A stretch of 44,594 nt of DNA, taken from the NCBI GenBank assembly GCA_029379215.1, contig JAQYWO010000034.1, positions 1 through 44,594 on the forward strand, in the 5' to 3' direction. Source of the DNA: Rhizonema sp. PD37 (lineage in GTDB: Bacteria; Cyanobacteriota; Cyanobacteriia; Cyanobacteriales; Nostocaceae). The first letter of the stretch is position 1; each line of letters begins with the position of its first letter. Position numbers and translations under genes: made by a program. This document shows positions 10,392 to 17,767 of this stretch, in pieces. The notes under the pieces are model-generated. The model was not told where the DNA came from. It made no database searches and was given only the letters and a program-made list of their open reading frames with translations.

Positions 10392-10757
10392 TTACTTGGG
10401 AGCTTTGTAACCTGCTTTTTCTGCCGAAGCTGTATCTTTGAAGCAAAGCTCTACGGGAGCTTTGGCGTAATCAGGCGACTTGGTAACTATATAGATTTTA
10501 CCTCGTTTCTTCGTTGTCTCACCCTTAACAAGGGAACCGCTTGGACAAGTTGTACCATTAGGCTTTACCCCTGCAGTGTCTGCTGTTCCTACAGAACCCG
10601 AGGTATCAGCAGCAGGTGCGCCTGAAGAAGCAGGAGTTGCTGCTGGACTACTATCAGCAGTAGGTGTTTCCGACTTTTGACCGCAGCTTGAAAGCATTAA
10701 CGCAGCTAACAATGCAAGTCCAATAGTGAATCGAGGAAATTTAAGTTGATTGTTCAT
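10392..10757 (-). CDS. Small secreted lipoprotein of unknown function
   Basis: This 121-residue protein has a lipoprotein signal: positive N-terminus, hydrophobic core and lipobox ALMLSSC, with the lipidated Cys near residue 25. A low-complexity linker rich in Ala, Ser, Thr and Pro (about residues 30-65) follows. The C-terminal 55 residues form a compact module with two Cys (TCPSG and ELCFKD) and the text GKIYIVTKSPDYAKAPVE, suggesting a small disulfide-bonded or metal-binding domain. I do not recognise a named family. It sits 25 bp downstream of the BON-domain gene on the same strand, so the two may be cotranscribed as envelope proteins. Confidence 0.7.
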   Translation of the reverse strand: MNNQLKFPRFTIGLALLAALMLSSCGQKSETPTADSSPAATPASSGAPAADTSGSVGTADTAGVKPNGTTCPSGSLVKGETTKKRGKIYIVTKSPDYAKAPVELCFKDTASAEKAGYKAPK

Positions 10758-10782
10758 TCTAGGTATTCTTAAAACTCACTCA

Positions 10783-11142
10783 TTAGCCAACTCTAACCTG
10801 ATCTGTGTTGACATCAGTAGCACCGCTAACATCTCTGGCAACTTCGACCATTTTATCTAATATATCTTGACTGGGAACTTCCCCTTTTAAAACAACTGTA
10901 CCGCCTGTTTGTGCAACATATAGTGTGTCAATATCATCAAACTCAGAACTCTGATCAAAAGCAAGGGCAACTCGTTTTGCCAAACCACTTTGATCGTATT
11001 CTCCATTCAGTCCTACTCGTTCGGGAGCAACACTTTCCCCAGTTTCGCCTGTTGAAGTTTCCTCTGGTGCAGAAGATGGCTCAGGGTTAACTTGAGCATC
11101 TTGAGGTTTTTCCATCCCGAAAAGTCTTTGTAACCAACCCAT
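10783..11142 (-). CDS. BON domain protein
   Basis: I place the start at ATG 11142 (protein MGWLQRLFGMEKPQ..., 119 residues) because GGAGGAG lies about 7 bases upstream; a longer frame exists to 11226 but its extra 28 residues look non-coding. After a charged, Pro/Glu-rich region the C-terminal 65 residues form a BON domain, with the strand TVVLKGEVPSQDILDKMVEV and the conserved glycine. BON domains bind phospholipid or act in envelope stability and osmotic protection. No signal peptide is evident, so location is uncertain. The lipoprotein gene follows immediately. Confidence 0.8.
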   Translation of the reverse strand: MGWLQRLFGMEKPQDAQVNPEPSSAPEETSTGETGESVAPERVGLNGEYDQSGLAKRVALAFDQSSEFDDIDTLYVAQTGGTVVLKGEVPSQDILDKMVEVARDVSGATDVNTDQVRVG

Positions 11143-11448
11143 AACTGAATCTCCTCCAATGTAAGATTTGGTAATTATACGAACATTTTTTTGTTTGTAC
11201 CGAGAAAGTTTTTGGCAACAAAACAAATGTAAAAATTTGCTAAGTACTAAACTAATATGCGTTATAACGCAGCGCAGTTTAGAAGTGCATTAGCTTGCCA
11301 AAACTGTACACATAACTTAGCTTTGCTAGCTTTTCAGAAGCATACTATACAAAATGTATATCGCCAAGTAAAAAAAATACTAAAATCTCGATAATTTTAA
11401 TTAAGTTGCAAAATTAACGAATAGTGTTCCTATTCGATTTAACAAAAT

Positions 11449-11495
11449 CGCCGAAATTCCCCTTCTTCAACAAAGTAAGGAGGGGAATTTCGGCG
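11449..11495. repeat. Perfect 15-bp hairpin
   Basis: Arms CGCCGAAATTCCCCT (11449-11463) and AGGGGAATTTCGGCG (11481-11495) with a 17-nt loop. No T-tract follows. It may belong to a dispersed repeat or to the end of the tnpB insertion sequence. Confidence 0.55.
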
Positions 11496-11536
11496 GGAAA
11501 AATCGTTTGGAGTTTTCAACCGATATGAGGCACAGC

Positions 11537-11579
11537 GCAAAGCTACTGCCTAAGGGAAGCTTCCCCCGGCAGACTTTGC
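11537..11579 (+). repeat. 43-nt palindromic element, subtype 2, intergenic
   Basis: Outer stem GCAAAG/CTTTGC with a variant interior: CTAC instead of CTCG and a core containing GGGAAGCTTCCC flanked by CTGCC/GGCAG. It is identical to the copy at 11705 except in the outer stem. Confidence 0.75.
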
Positions 11580-11704
11580 CGCCGACGGGCAGAAAACATT
11601 TGAGATTTTTCCAATCTTGTCCGGAATTAGTTTACTGCAAATAATATAATACAGTAAGAAAAGAAAAGTAGAGCAGAAGGTGATGTTAAGTGTTACGTAA
11701 GGTT

Positions 11705-11747
11705 GTAAAGCTACTGCCTAAGGGAAGCTTCCCCCGGCAGACTTTAC
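11705..11747 (+). repeat. 43-nt palindromic element, subtype 2, inside tnpB start
   Basis: Outer stem GTAAAG/CTTTAC, same core as the copy at 11537. It lies right after the first six codons of the rebuilt tnpB. GTAAA is duplicated on both sides (11705-11709 and 11748-11752). Being 43 nt it shifts the frame. Confidence 0.85.
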
Positions 11748-12260
11748 GTAAAAATCCGTTTGTATCCTACAGAAGAACAACAAATTCAATTAGCGCACGC
11801 TTTTGGGTGTTCTAGATGGTGGTGGAATTATGCTCTAAATTATTCAATTGAGACATATAAAGAAACTGGTAAAGGATTAGGACAATCGGCACTTAACGCA
11901 CTTCTACCAGTACTTAAAAAAGCAGAAGAGACAAAATGGTTAGGAGATTGTTACAGTCAAATATTACAGGCTACAACACTCAACTTGACCACGGCTTACA
12001 AAAACTTCTTTGAGGGAAGGGCAAAGTTTCCAAGATTCAAATCAAAGAAGGATAAACAGTCAATGCAATACCCTCAGAATGTCAAAGTTTTGGATGGTAT
12101 TGTCAAGCTTCCGGGCAATGTTGGTGAAGTCAAGGCTAGTATTCACCGGATTATTGAGGGAAAAATTAAGACTGTAACTGTGAGCAAATGTCATAGTGGC
12201 AAGTACTTTGCATCTATTATGTCTGAAGTTGAAGGGGATAGCCCAGAACTTTCAGCAGAA

Positions 12261-12302
12261 GCGAAACTCGCCGGAGAGAATATTCTCTCCGGCAGATTTC
12301 GC
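12261..12302 (+). repeat. 42-nt palindromic element, in frame in tnpB
   Basis: Outer stem GCGAAA/TTTCGC, inner arms CCGGAGAGA/TCTCTCCGG, centre ATAT. It adds the peptide AKLAGENILSGRFR just before the GNVIGIDLG catalytic segment. The outer stem shows an A-T pair where other copies have G-C. Confidence 0.85.
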
Positions 12303-12506
12303 GGCAACGTTATTGGGATTGACTTAGGGCTAAAACATTTTGCTGTTGTCAGTGATGGTAGCAAGGTATCTAAATTTGATAACCCTAAGCATATCAGCAA
12401 ACACGAGCGCAACTTGAAGCGCAAACAACAAAAACTAGCCCGGAAAAAAGACGGGAGTAAGTCTAGATTCAAAAATAAAAAATTGGTGGCTAAAGTTCAC
12501 GAACGT

Positions 12507-12548
12507 GTGAAGCTCGCGGGACAGAAGATTCTGTCCCGCAGACTTCAC
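12507..12548 (+). repeat. 42-nt palindromic element, in frame in tnpB
   Basis: Outer stem GTGAAG/CTTCAC, inner arms CGGGACAGA/TCTGTCCCG, centre AGAT. GTGA is present on both sides (12507-12510 and 12549-12552). Removal restores HERVSNSRQDF, a typical TnpB sequence. Confidence 0.9.
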
Positions 12549-12650
12549 GTGAGCAATTCACGGCAGGATTTTCTACATAAGCTGAGTACAAAGCTCGTCA
12601 ACGATAATCAAGTTGTCGTAGTAGAAAACCTAAATACCAAAGGTATGGTG

Positions 12651-12680
12651 ACGCTCGGAGACTCGCTAACACGACGCTAT
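12651..12680 (+). repeat. 30-nt insertion of the TGACGCTCG repeat family, in frame in tnpB
   Basis: It adds TLGDSLTRRY between KGMV and RNHNLAKSI. The DNA contains ACGCTCGGAGACTCGCTAAC, matching units in the cluster at 9373-9600. Confidence 0.75.
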
Positions 12681-12858
12681 CGTAATCATAACTTAGCAAA
12701 ATCAATATCCGATGCAGGATGGGGGATGTTCACTAACTTCTTATTTTACAAACTAGAACGCAAAGGCGGGATGTTTGTTGAGATCAATAGGTGGTTTCCC
12801 TCGTCAAAACTCTGCTCTAATTGTTTCTATCAGATGAATGAGATGCCGTTAGATGTTC

Positions 12859-12900
12859 GTAAAGCTCGCCTGTGAGAGTACTCTCACAGGCAGACTTTAC
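12859..12900 (+). repeat. 42-nt palindromic element that stops tnpB
   Basis: Outer stem GTAAAG/CTTTAC, inner arms CCTGTGAGA/TCTCACAGG, centre GTAC. GT is repeated directly after it (12901-12902). The element keeps frame but contributes TGA at 12873-12875. Its core is identical to the nested copy in thyX at 18527. Confidence 0.9.
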
Positions 12901-13103
12901 GTGAGTGGACTTGTCCACACTGCGGCACTCATCATGACAGAGATGGAAATGCAGCGATAAATGTTAGAGCGGAGGGCATTCGGATCATAAAATTGGCTGC
13001 TAGTCAGTCAATTGGCGGAGGGAAAGATAGTTACTACTGGAGGAGGGGAGGTAAGACCTAATATTGGACGTAAGTCTAATCTGAGGCACTCCCCCGCGAG
13101 TCC

Positions 13104-13137
13104 AGAAGCCCCGTCTCCTTGAGGCGGGGTAGTTCAC
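13104..13137 (+). repeat. IS200/IS605 right-end hairpin downstream of tnpB
   Basis: AGAAGCCCCGTCTCCTTGAG followed by GCGGGGTAGTTCAC, with arms CCCCG (13109-13113) and CGGGG (13125-13129) and an inner CTC/GAG. The form AAGCCCC...GGGGTAGTT is typical of the subterminal right end in this family. In TnpB systems the guide RNA (omega RNA) usually covers this region. Confidence 0.65.
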
Positions 13138-13148
13138 GAAATTTGTCC

Positions 13149-13209
13149 GTGGTGGGCAATGCACAACTGTACCAACTGTAAACCTGTATTCTTGTGCATT
13201 GCTCACCAC
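13149..13209. repeat. 18-bp imperfect inverted repeat
   Basis: Arms GTGGTGGGCAATGCACAA (13149-13166) and TTGTGCATTGCTCACCAC (13192-13209), one mismatch, 25-nt loop. It lies between the IS end and the 3' end of selD. It may be a MITE-like repeat or act as a terminator for selD. Confidence 0.5.
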
Positions 13210-13253
13210 ACAAGATATTGAGCTTTTTTAATTTTTAATTCTCTAAAGCGGTA

Positions 13254-14297
13254 CTACCTCTTCACCTCAATCCCAACTTCCCCTTCAGTACACTCACCAA
13301 TGACACGAGAATAACCATATCCCTCTGCTAAAAGTTGCTCTAAAATAGTTGAGACGCTGTTTGGTGCTACAGCCAGCAGCAAGCCGCCACTGGTTTGTGG
13401 ATCTGCTAGCAGTAATGTTTCCCACTCGGTTAAATTGCTCAGCTCTGTGAGATGAATTTGAGATTGATAACCATCCCAGTTACGTCGTGCTGCGCCCGGA
13501 AAAATGCCTTGTGATGCCAAATTTAAAGCGAATGATAGAATCGGAATCAAAGACAGCGAAATTTCTGCCCTCACAGCACTTCCTCGACAGACTTCTAGTA
13601 AATGTCCCAGAAGTCCAAATCCGGTAATATCAGTCATGGCATGAACGTCTGGGTTAGTTGCTAAAGTTGCTCCCACTCGATTGAGCTGCGTCATCACCTT
13701 CAGAACTGATTCGTAAGCATCTGGTGTCAATTGCCCTTTTTTGAGAGCCGTCGTCATCACTCCAATACCCAAAGGCTTTGTCAAAATCAGTTTGTCTCCT
13801 GGTTTGGCTGTGGCATTTCTTTGCACCTGCATTGGATGTACTAATCCAGCAGCAACCAAGCCAAAAATAGGTTCTGGGGAATCGATAGAATGTCCACCGG
13901 CAAGAGGAATTCCCGCCTCCTGACAAACTGTTGCTCCACCCAGCATAATACCTTGAATAGCTTCCATTGGCAGAGTATTAATCGGCATACCCAATACTGC
14001 TAAGGCTAAAATCGGGGTTCCACCCATAGCATAGACATCAGACAAAGCGTTGGTAGCCGCAATTCGTCCAAAATCCACAGGTTCATCCACAATGGGCATG
14101 AAGAAATCTGTTGTCAATACTAAAGCTTGATGATCGTTGATTTGATAAACGGCAGCATCGTCACTAGTTTGAGTGCCTACAAGTAGTTGTTTCCAAACTT
14201 GGTTTAAAGGAACCTCAGATAAAATTTCCTGCAATTTAGCTGGAGCAATTTTGCAACCACAACCGCCACCATGAGAATACTGAGTGAGGCGAATCAT
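13254..14297 (-). CDS. selD: Selenide, water dikinase
   Basis: This 347-residue protein makes selenophosphate from selenide and ATP, the selenium donor for tRNA 2-selenouridine or selenocysteine. It begins MIRLTQYSHGGGCGCKIAP, with the catalytic loop GGGCGCK holding Cys where some species use selenocysteine, so no recoding is needed. The PurM/AIR-synthase-like fold is evident from DDAAVY, LTTDFF, the central AGGHSIDSPEP and DITGFGLLGHL. Length is normal for the stand-alone form; many cyanobacteria instead have a fusion with an NADH dehydrogenase-like domain, which is absent here. The ATG at 14297 is used. aroA lies upstream on the same strand, with a terminator between them. Confidence 0.95.
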   Translation of the reverse strand: MIRLTQYSHGGGCGCKIAPAKLQEILSEVPLNQVWKQLLVGTQTSDDAAVYQINDHQALVLTTDFFMPIVDEPVDFGRIAATNALSDVYAMGGTPILALAVLGMPINTLPMEAIQGIMLGGATVCQEAGIPLAGGHSIDSPEPIFGLVAAGLVHPMQVQRNATAKPGDKLILTKPLGIGVMTTALKKGQLTPDAYESVLKVMTQLNRVGATLATNPDVHAMTDITGFGLLGHLLEVCRGSAVRAEISLSLIPILSFALNLASQGIFPGAARRNWDGYQSQIHLTELSNLTEWETLLLADPQTSGGLLLAVAPNSVSTILEQLLAEGYGYSRVIGECTEGEVGIEVKR

Positions 14298-14362
14298 TAA
14301 GCTTTTTTCTGACTGATATCGTCATCTTATTGTAATCGCAATTAGCAGTTAACTATAAGTAA

Positions 14363-14393
14363 GATTCCCGACTTCTAATAGAAGTTGGGAATC
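14363..14393 (-). terminator. Hairpin terminator downstream of aroA
   Basis: Arms GATTCCCGACTTCTA (14363-14377) and TAGAAGTTGGGAATC (14379-14393) with one G-T pair and a tiny loop, located 7 bp after the aroA stop codon. A T-rich stretch follows only weakly on the minus strand. Confidence 0.55.
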
Positions 14394-14399
14394 TGAAGA

Positions 14400-15758
14400 T
14401 TACTCATTCATAAAGCAGACTTGTTGCAGTGTAGTGGTGAAAGTTGGGTAAGAGACACTGGCGGCTTCTGCACGATGGATAGTCGTTGTCCCATGAGCGT
14501 TGAGAGCAGCAATTGCCAAGCTCATAGCGATGCGATGATCTGTATGACTATCGACATCCGTCCCTGTGAGGGGAGTTCCACCAGTAATTTCCATGCCATC
14601 AGGCAATTCGGTCACTTTGGCACCCATTTTGTTGAGTTGCTGTGCCGTCACAGTAATGCGATCGCTTTCCTTCACCCGTAGTTCAGCCGCATCCCGAATC
14701 GTTGTCGTTCCAAGAGCGAAAACGGCTGCCACAGCCAAAACAGGAATTTCATCAATTAAACGGGGTATAATGTCCCCAGAAATAGTGCAACTTTGTAAAC
14801 GACTAGAACGCACTCGGATATCGGCAACTGGTTCTCCAGCGACTTCACGTTGGTTTTCTAGCTGAATATCTGCTCCCATCATCGCTAAAGCTTCTAAAAT
14901 ACCAGTACGGGTAGGGTTGACACCCACATTTTCCACCACCAATTCAGAATCAGGAACGATCGCCCCAGCTACCAACCAAAAAGCAGCTGAACTGATATCT
15001 CCCGGAACAACAACAGTTTGCCCGGTAAGTTGAGCGGGACCAATAAGGGTTACACTATTAGTCTCAGGGTTGACAACGACTTCTGCACCAAAAGCTCGTA
15101 GCATCCGTTCGCTGTGATCGCGGGAAAGTTCTGGTTCTGTCACCGTTGTTTTGCCCTCTATCGACAAACCCGCAAGTAGAATGCAAGATTTAACTTGGGC
15201 CGAAGCAATGGGGGAATTGTAGTGTATTGGTTTAAGGGACTGTCCTTGAATTGCCAATGGAGCGAGAGTTGCCTCTTTTCGTCCCCAAATTTGTGCCCCC
15301 ATTTGTTGCAAAGGTTTGACGACACGGGACATGGGACGCGATCGCAAGGAACTATCACCTGTTACAGTAAAGAAGCGGCCCGCGTGAGATGCTAAGAAGC
15401 CTAACATTAATCGCAGGGTAGTACCGGAGTTGCCAGCATTTAAAACATCAGGTGGTTCTAATAAATTTCCCAAGCCAATACCTTTAACCTGCACCAATTC
15501 GGTGTTTAGTTCGGAAATTTCTGCTCCCATAGCTTGGAAACAGCTCGCCGTGCTGCGGGGATCTTCTCCCAAGAGTAGCCCTTGGATTTGGGTAACTCCA
15601 TGAGCAATAGCACCTAACATTAAAGCCCTATGAGAGATAGATTTATCCCCAGGAACCCGAATGCGGCCATTTAAAGAGAATCCAGCCTGGGGTGTTTGAA
15701 TAATTAAGTTCTGAGAAACGTTTTCTTTAGTTTCTATGGTTATAACAGAAGACGACAT
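14400..15758 (-). CDS. aroA: 5-enolpyruvylshikimate-3-phosphate synthase
   Basis: EPSP synthase of the shikimate pathway, joining shikimate 3-phosphate and phosphoenolpyruvate on the way to aromatic amino acids. The 452-residue protein has the N-terminal substrate motif [15 protein letters not shown] (near residue 36), [15 protein letters not shown] (near 108), the [12 protein letters not shown] segment and the C-terminal [10 protein letters not shown] and LRVKESDRI motifs. The LNAGNSGTT loop carries G rather than the substituted residues of some resistant enzymes, but class cannot be decided by eye. An extra 25-residue N-terminal tail precedes the fold. The gene is divergent from a hypothetical gene 99 bp away. 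Confidence 0.95.
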   Translation of the reverse strand: MSSSVITIETKENVSQNLIIQTPQAGFSLNGRIRVPGDKSISHRALMLGAIAHGVTQIQGLLLGEDPRSTASCFQAMGAEISELNTELVQVKGIGLGNLLEPPDVLNAGNSGTTLRLMLGFLASHAGRFFTVTGDSSLRSRPMSRVVKPLQQMGAQIWGRKEATLAPLAIQGQSLKPIHYNSPIASAQVKSCILLAGLSIEGKTTVTEPELSRDHSERMLRAFGAEVVVNPETNSVTLIGPAQLTGQTVVVPGDISSAAFWLVAGAIVPDSELVVENVGVNPTRTGILEALAMMGADIQLENQREVAGEPVADIRVRSSRLQSCTISGDIIPRLIDEIPVLAVAAVFALGTTTIRDAAELRVKESDRITVTAQQLNKMGAKVTELPDGMEITGGTPLTGTDVDSHTDHRIAMSLAIAALNAHGTTTIHRAEAASVSYPTFTTTLQQVCFMNE

Positions 15759-15857
15759 TAGGATAAACTGGCGTGTAACTGCGCTAGTATCCTACCGCTT
15801 TCCTTGACCTGCTAGCTTTACTGATATTTATTTCATTCCTTCAAAAGCTTCGCTCCC

Positions 15858-16394
15858 ATGCTAACTCATCACCGTAAATCCGTATCCCTGTCCCTGATTT
15901 CTACAGATCTGCCAATTTTATCTGTTCTGGAAACTGCTGCAACATTGTATCAAAAAGATAGAGATCGCTTTCATTTGCTGTTGACTGCACCACCGATTAA
16001 AAATTGCCAGGAGACGAATCTCAATTCAGAGAATAAATTTATCTCCGATAAGCCACCATCTACCGCTAGGCAACTGGAGCAAAGCAAAACTCAAGCTGGT
16101 AGCCCTAGGTTATTGTGGCTGGAAATTTCCCCTTACCGGGTAACTATGACTATGCAAGGGAACTCTCAATTAAGTTATCGTCACTTCTGGGAAAAGGGCG
16201 TTTACGCGATTAGTCGTTATTGGTTGCCAAATGAATCATTACAACCTCACGAACCAATTCGCGTCCGAAATTATACCAGAGCTTTAAAGCTTAACGGACA
16301 CCCTTTACCCGAGCATTTACGAGTAGAATACGAATTGTGGGCTGGCAAAGTTCAACTAGGATGTTATATCCTCAATTTAGAAATTCAGCATTAA
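15858..16394 (+). CDS. Conserved-looking cyanobacterial protein of unknown function
   Basis: A 178-residue soluble protein without signal peptide or membrane segment. The N-terminal half is Ser/Thr-rich and variable. The C-terminal half, from PRLLWLEISPYRVTM to the end, has alternating hydrophobic strands and several Trp and Tyr residues (SYRHFWEKGVYAISRYWLP, LRVEYELWAGKVQLG), which suggests a small beta-rich domain. I do not recognise the family. It is read away from aroA, and the thioredoxin-like gene converges on it with only 34 bp between the 3' ends. Confidence 0.7.
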   Translation: MLTHHRKSVSLSLISTDLPILSVLETAATLYQKDRDRFHLLLTAPPIKNCQETNLNSENKFISDKPPSTARQLEQSKTQAGSPRLLWLEISPYRVTMTMQGNSQLSYRHFWEKGVYAISRYWLPNESLQPHEPIRVRNYTRALKLNGHPLPEHLRVEYELWAGKVQLGCYILNLEIQH

Positions 16395-16428
16395 GGTGTT
16401 GTTAATTGTTAGTTTTAACACCTAACTC

Positions 16429-17010
16429 CTAACCAAAATAACTGGGTTCATTACCCGGTTTCCACTTAATATTACAGCCAATACTTGGCTTTTGCTCACC
16501 TTTAACTTGCTCATCAGTCCGTGCAGCTTCAATAGCAGCACGTAAATCAGTACCTGTAACAGGTTTGCCATTACTAGGGCGGCTTTCGTCCAATTGTCCA
16601 CGATAAACGAGTCGGCGATCAGCATCAAACAAAAAGAAATCCGGGGTACAAGCCGCCGTGTAAGCTTTCGTTATTTCTTGAGTTTCATCGTAACACAAGG
16701 GAAACTTAAAACTTAGTTCTATTGCCATGTCCCTCAACGAATCTGGCGCATCATCTGGATAATTTTTAGCATCATTAGCGCTGATACCCACAATGCCGAC
16801 ATCACTGTTTGCATAATCTTCTCCTAATTGCGCCAATTCTGCTTGTATATGTTTGACAAAAGGGCAATGTCTACAGATAAACATCACAACTAGAACTTTT
16901 TTATCAGCAAAGCTAGACAGTGAAATATTCTTCTTAGATACGACTTCTGGTAGATTAAAGTCCAATGCTTGAGTGCCCAACGGCAACATTGTTGAAGCAG
17001 TTAATGCCAT
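16429..17010 (-). CDS. Thioredoxin-like / AhpC-TSA family protein
   Basis: This 193-residue protein has a thioredoxin fold of the peroxiredoxin-like type: LPEVVSKKNISLSSFADKKV, then the strand VLVVMFICRHCPFVKH with a CxxC redox pair (C-R-H-C), and the cis-Pro region ACTPDFFLFD later on. Proteins of this form are small thiol oxidoreductases, sometimes annotated as alkyl hydroperoxide reductase-like. No signal peptide is seen, so it is likely cytoplasmic. The C-terminus GCNIKWKPGNEP is characteristic of the subgroup. Its partner and substrate are unknown. Confidence 0.85.
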   Translation of the reverse strand: MALTASTMLPLGTQALDFNLPEVVSKKNISLSSFADKKVLVVMFICRHCPFVKHIQAELAQLGEDYANSDVGIVGISANDAKNYPDDAPDSLRDMAIELSFKFPLCYDETQEITKAYTAACTPDFFLFDADRRLVYRGQLDESRPSNGKPVTGTDLRAAIEAARTDEQVKGEQKPSIGCNIKWKPGNEPSYFG

Positions 17011-17206
17011 ATTTTTAACACTTTTTTAACTATTTTGTCTCATTATACATGGTTGACTTCAATCACTTGGAGTCTCTACTTATTCCCAACAAAAGTCTCA
17101 CGAGTTATGAGTATAAATAGTAATAATTAGAACTCATTACTGTAACTCATTATTTTATCCCAAATCTACGTTCTCTCTGTTGATAGACTATTTTACTCAT
17201 CCCTCA

Positions 17207-17689
17207 TTACTCATCACTGTTTCGGGGACTGGGGTTGAAAACGCGAGATGGAGTCGGCACTGTACTTCGCAAAAGAAGTAAAGGAATACTGAGAAATCCA
17301 AAAATAATTACGACTCCAGTTATCACCCAAACACCCAGGCGAGAAGGTCGATAGTCTCCTCGTTCAATTTGCCAGAAAACTTGGTTATATCTCCAAGCTG
17401 CTAAAGCTATAGTAAGAATACCAAAAAGTACCAAACAAATACCTAAACTTTCCGAGTCAAAAAAGGGTTTTGGTGTTGGTTGCTGTCGAGTTAGAGCAAA
17501 ATTAAGCTGACGCAGAAATAAACCGAATCGAGCAATAGCAAAACCAAAGCCAACTAATGCTATGGAAGTGCGTAGCCAAGCTAAGAAAGTCCGTTCGTTT
17601 GCTTGATGCTCTCTTTGACGATCAATTTTGGGCAAATTGCTCATAAAAGATGTGATTGATTCATGGTTAGTAGTTGATAATAGGGGCAA
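17207..17689 (-). CDS. DUF202 (YidH-like) small membrane protein
   Basis: A 160-residue protein with the DUF202 hallmark ANERTFLAWLRTSIALVGFGFA, followed by further hydrophobic segments near ICLVLFGILTIALAAW and GVWVITGVVIIFGFLSIPLL, giving three membrane helices. The function of the family is not established. An internal ATG at 17644 (MSNLPKIDRQREH...) is a likely start, because family members usually begin just before the ANERT motif and the first 15 residues look unrelated. It lies 78 bp downstream of thyX on the same strand, with no clear operon link. Confidence 0.8.
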   Translation of the reverse strand: MPLLSTTNHESITSFMSNLPKIDRQREHQANERTFLAWLRTSIALVGFGFAIARFGLFLRQLNFALTRQQPTPKPFFDSESLGICLVLFGILTIALAAWRYNQVFWQIERGDYRPSRLGVWVITGVVIIFGFLSIPLLLLRSTVPTPSRVFNPSPRNSDE

Positions 17690-17767
17690 GTTTAATTTGT
17701 ATCACTTGTCATGTAGCGAACAATATTGTGAAACACGAGAATACAGTCAATGATTCCTGGGTAAGAG

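Larger units (their letters stand above)
11143..11689. other. Intergenic region between the BON gene and the tnpB pseudogene
   Basis: A 547-bp AT-rich gap. It contains a perfect 15-bp hairpin at 11449-11495 and a 43-nt palindromic element at 11537-11579. The left end of the insertion sequence that brought tnpB should also be here, but I cannot delimit it. Confidence 0.5.
11690..13061 (+). pseudogene. tnpB: tnpB (IS200/IS605 RNA-guided nuclease) broken by five small insertions
   Basis: The original gene can be rebuilt: GTG at 11690 reading MLRKVV, then KIRLYPTEEQ, to TAA at 13061. Four palindromic elements (43, 42, 42 and 42 nt) and one 30-nt GC-rich repeat interrupt it. Removing 199 nt leaves 1173 nt, exactly 391 codons, and restores family motifs across each junction: HERV-SNSRQDFLHKLS, KGMV-RNHNLAKSI and [11 protein letters not shown]. 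RuvC-like residues are seen in GIDLGLKHF, VVVENLN and HDRDGNAA, and the zinc ribbon as CSNC and CPHC. The first insertion shifts the frame and separates the start; the last brings a TGA (12873-12875) that cuts off half the zinc ribbon and the third catalytic Asp. The product is therefore inactive. No tnpA accompanies it. Confidence 0.9.

Noticed and set aside
12191..12472. Minus-strand frame inside tnpB
   Set aside because: It is a shadow of the tnpB coding sequence.
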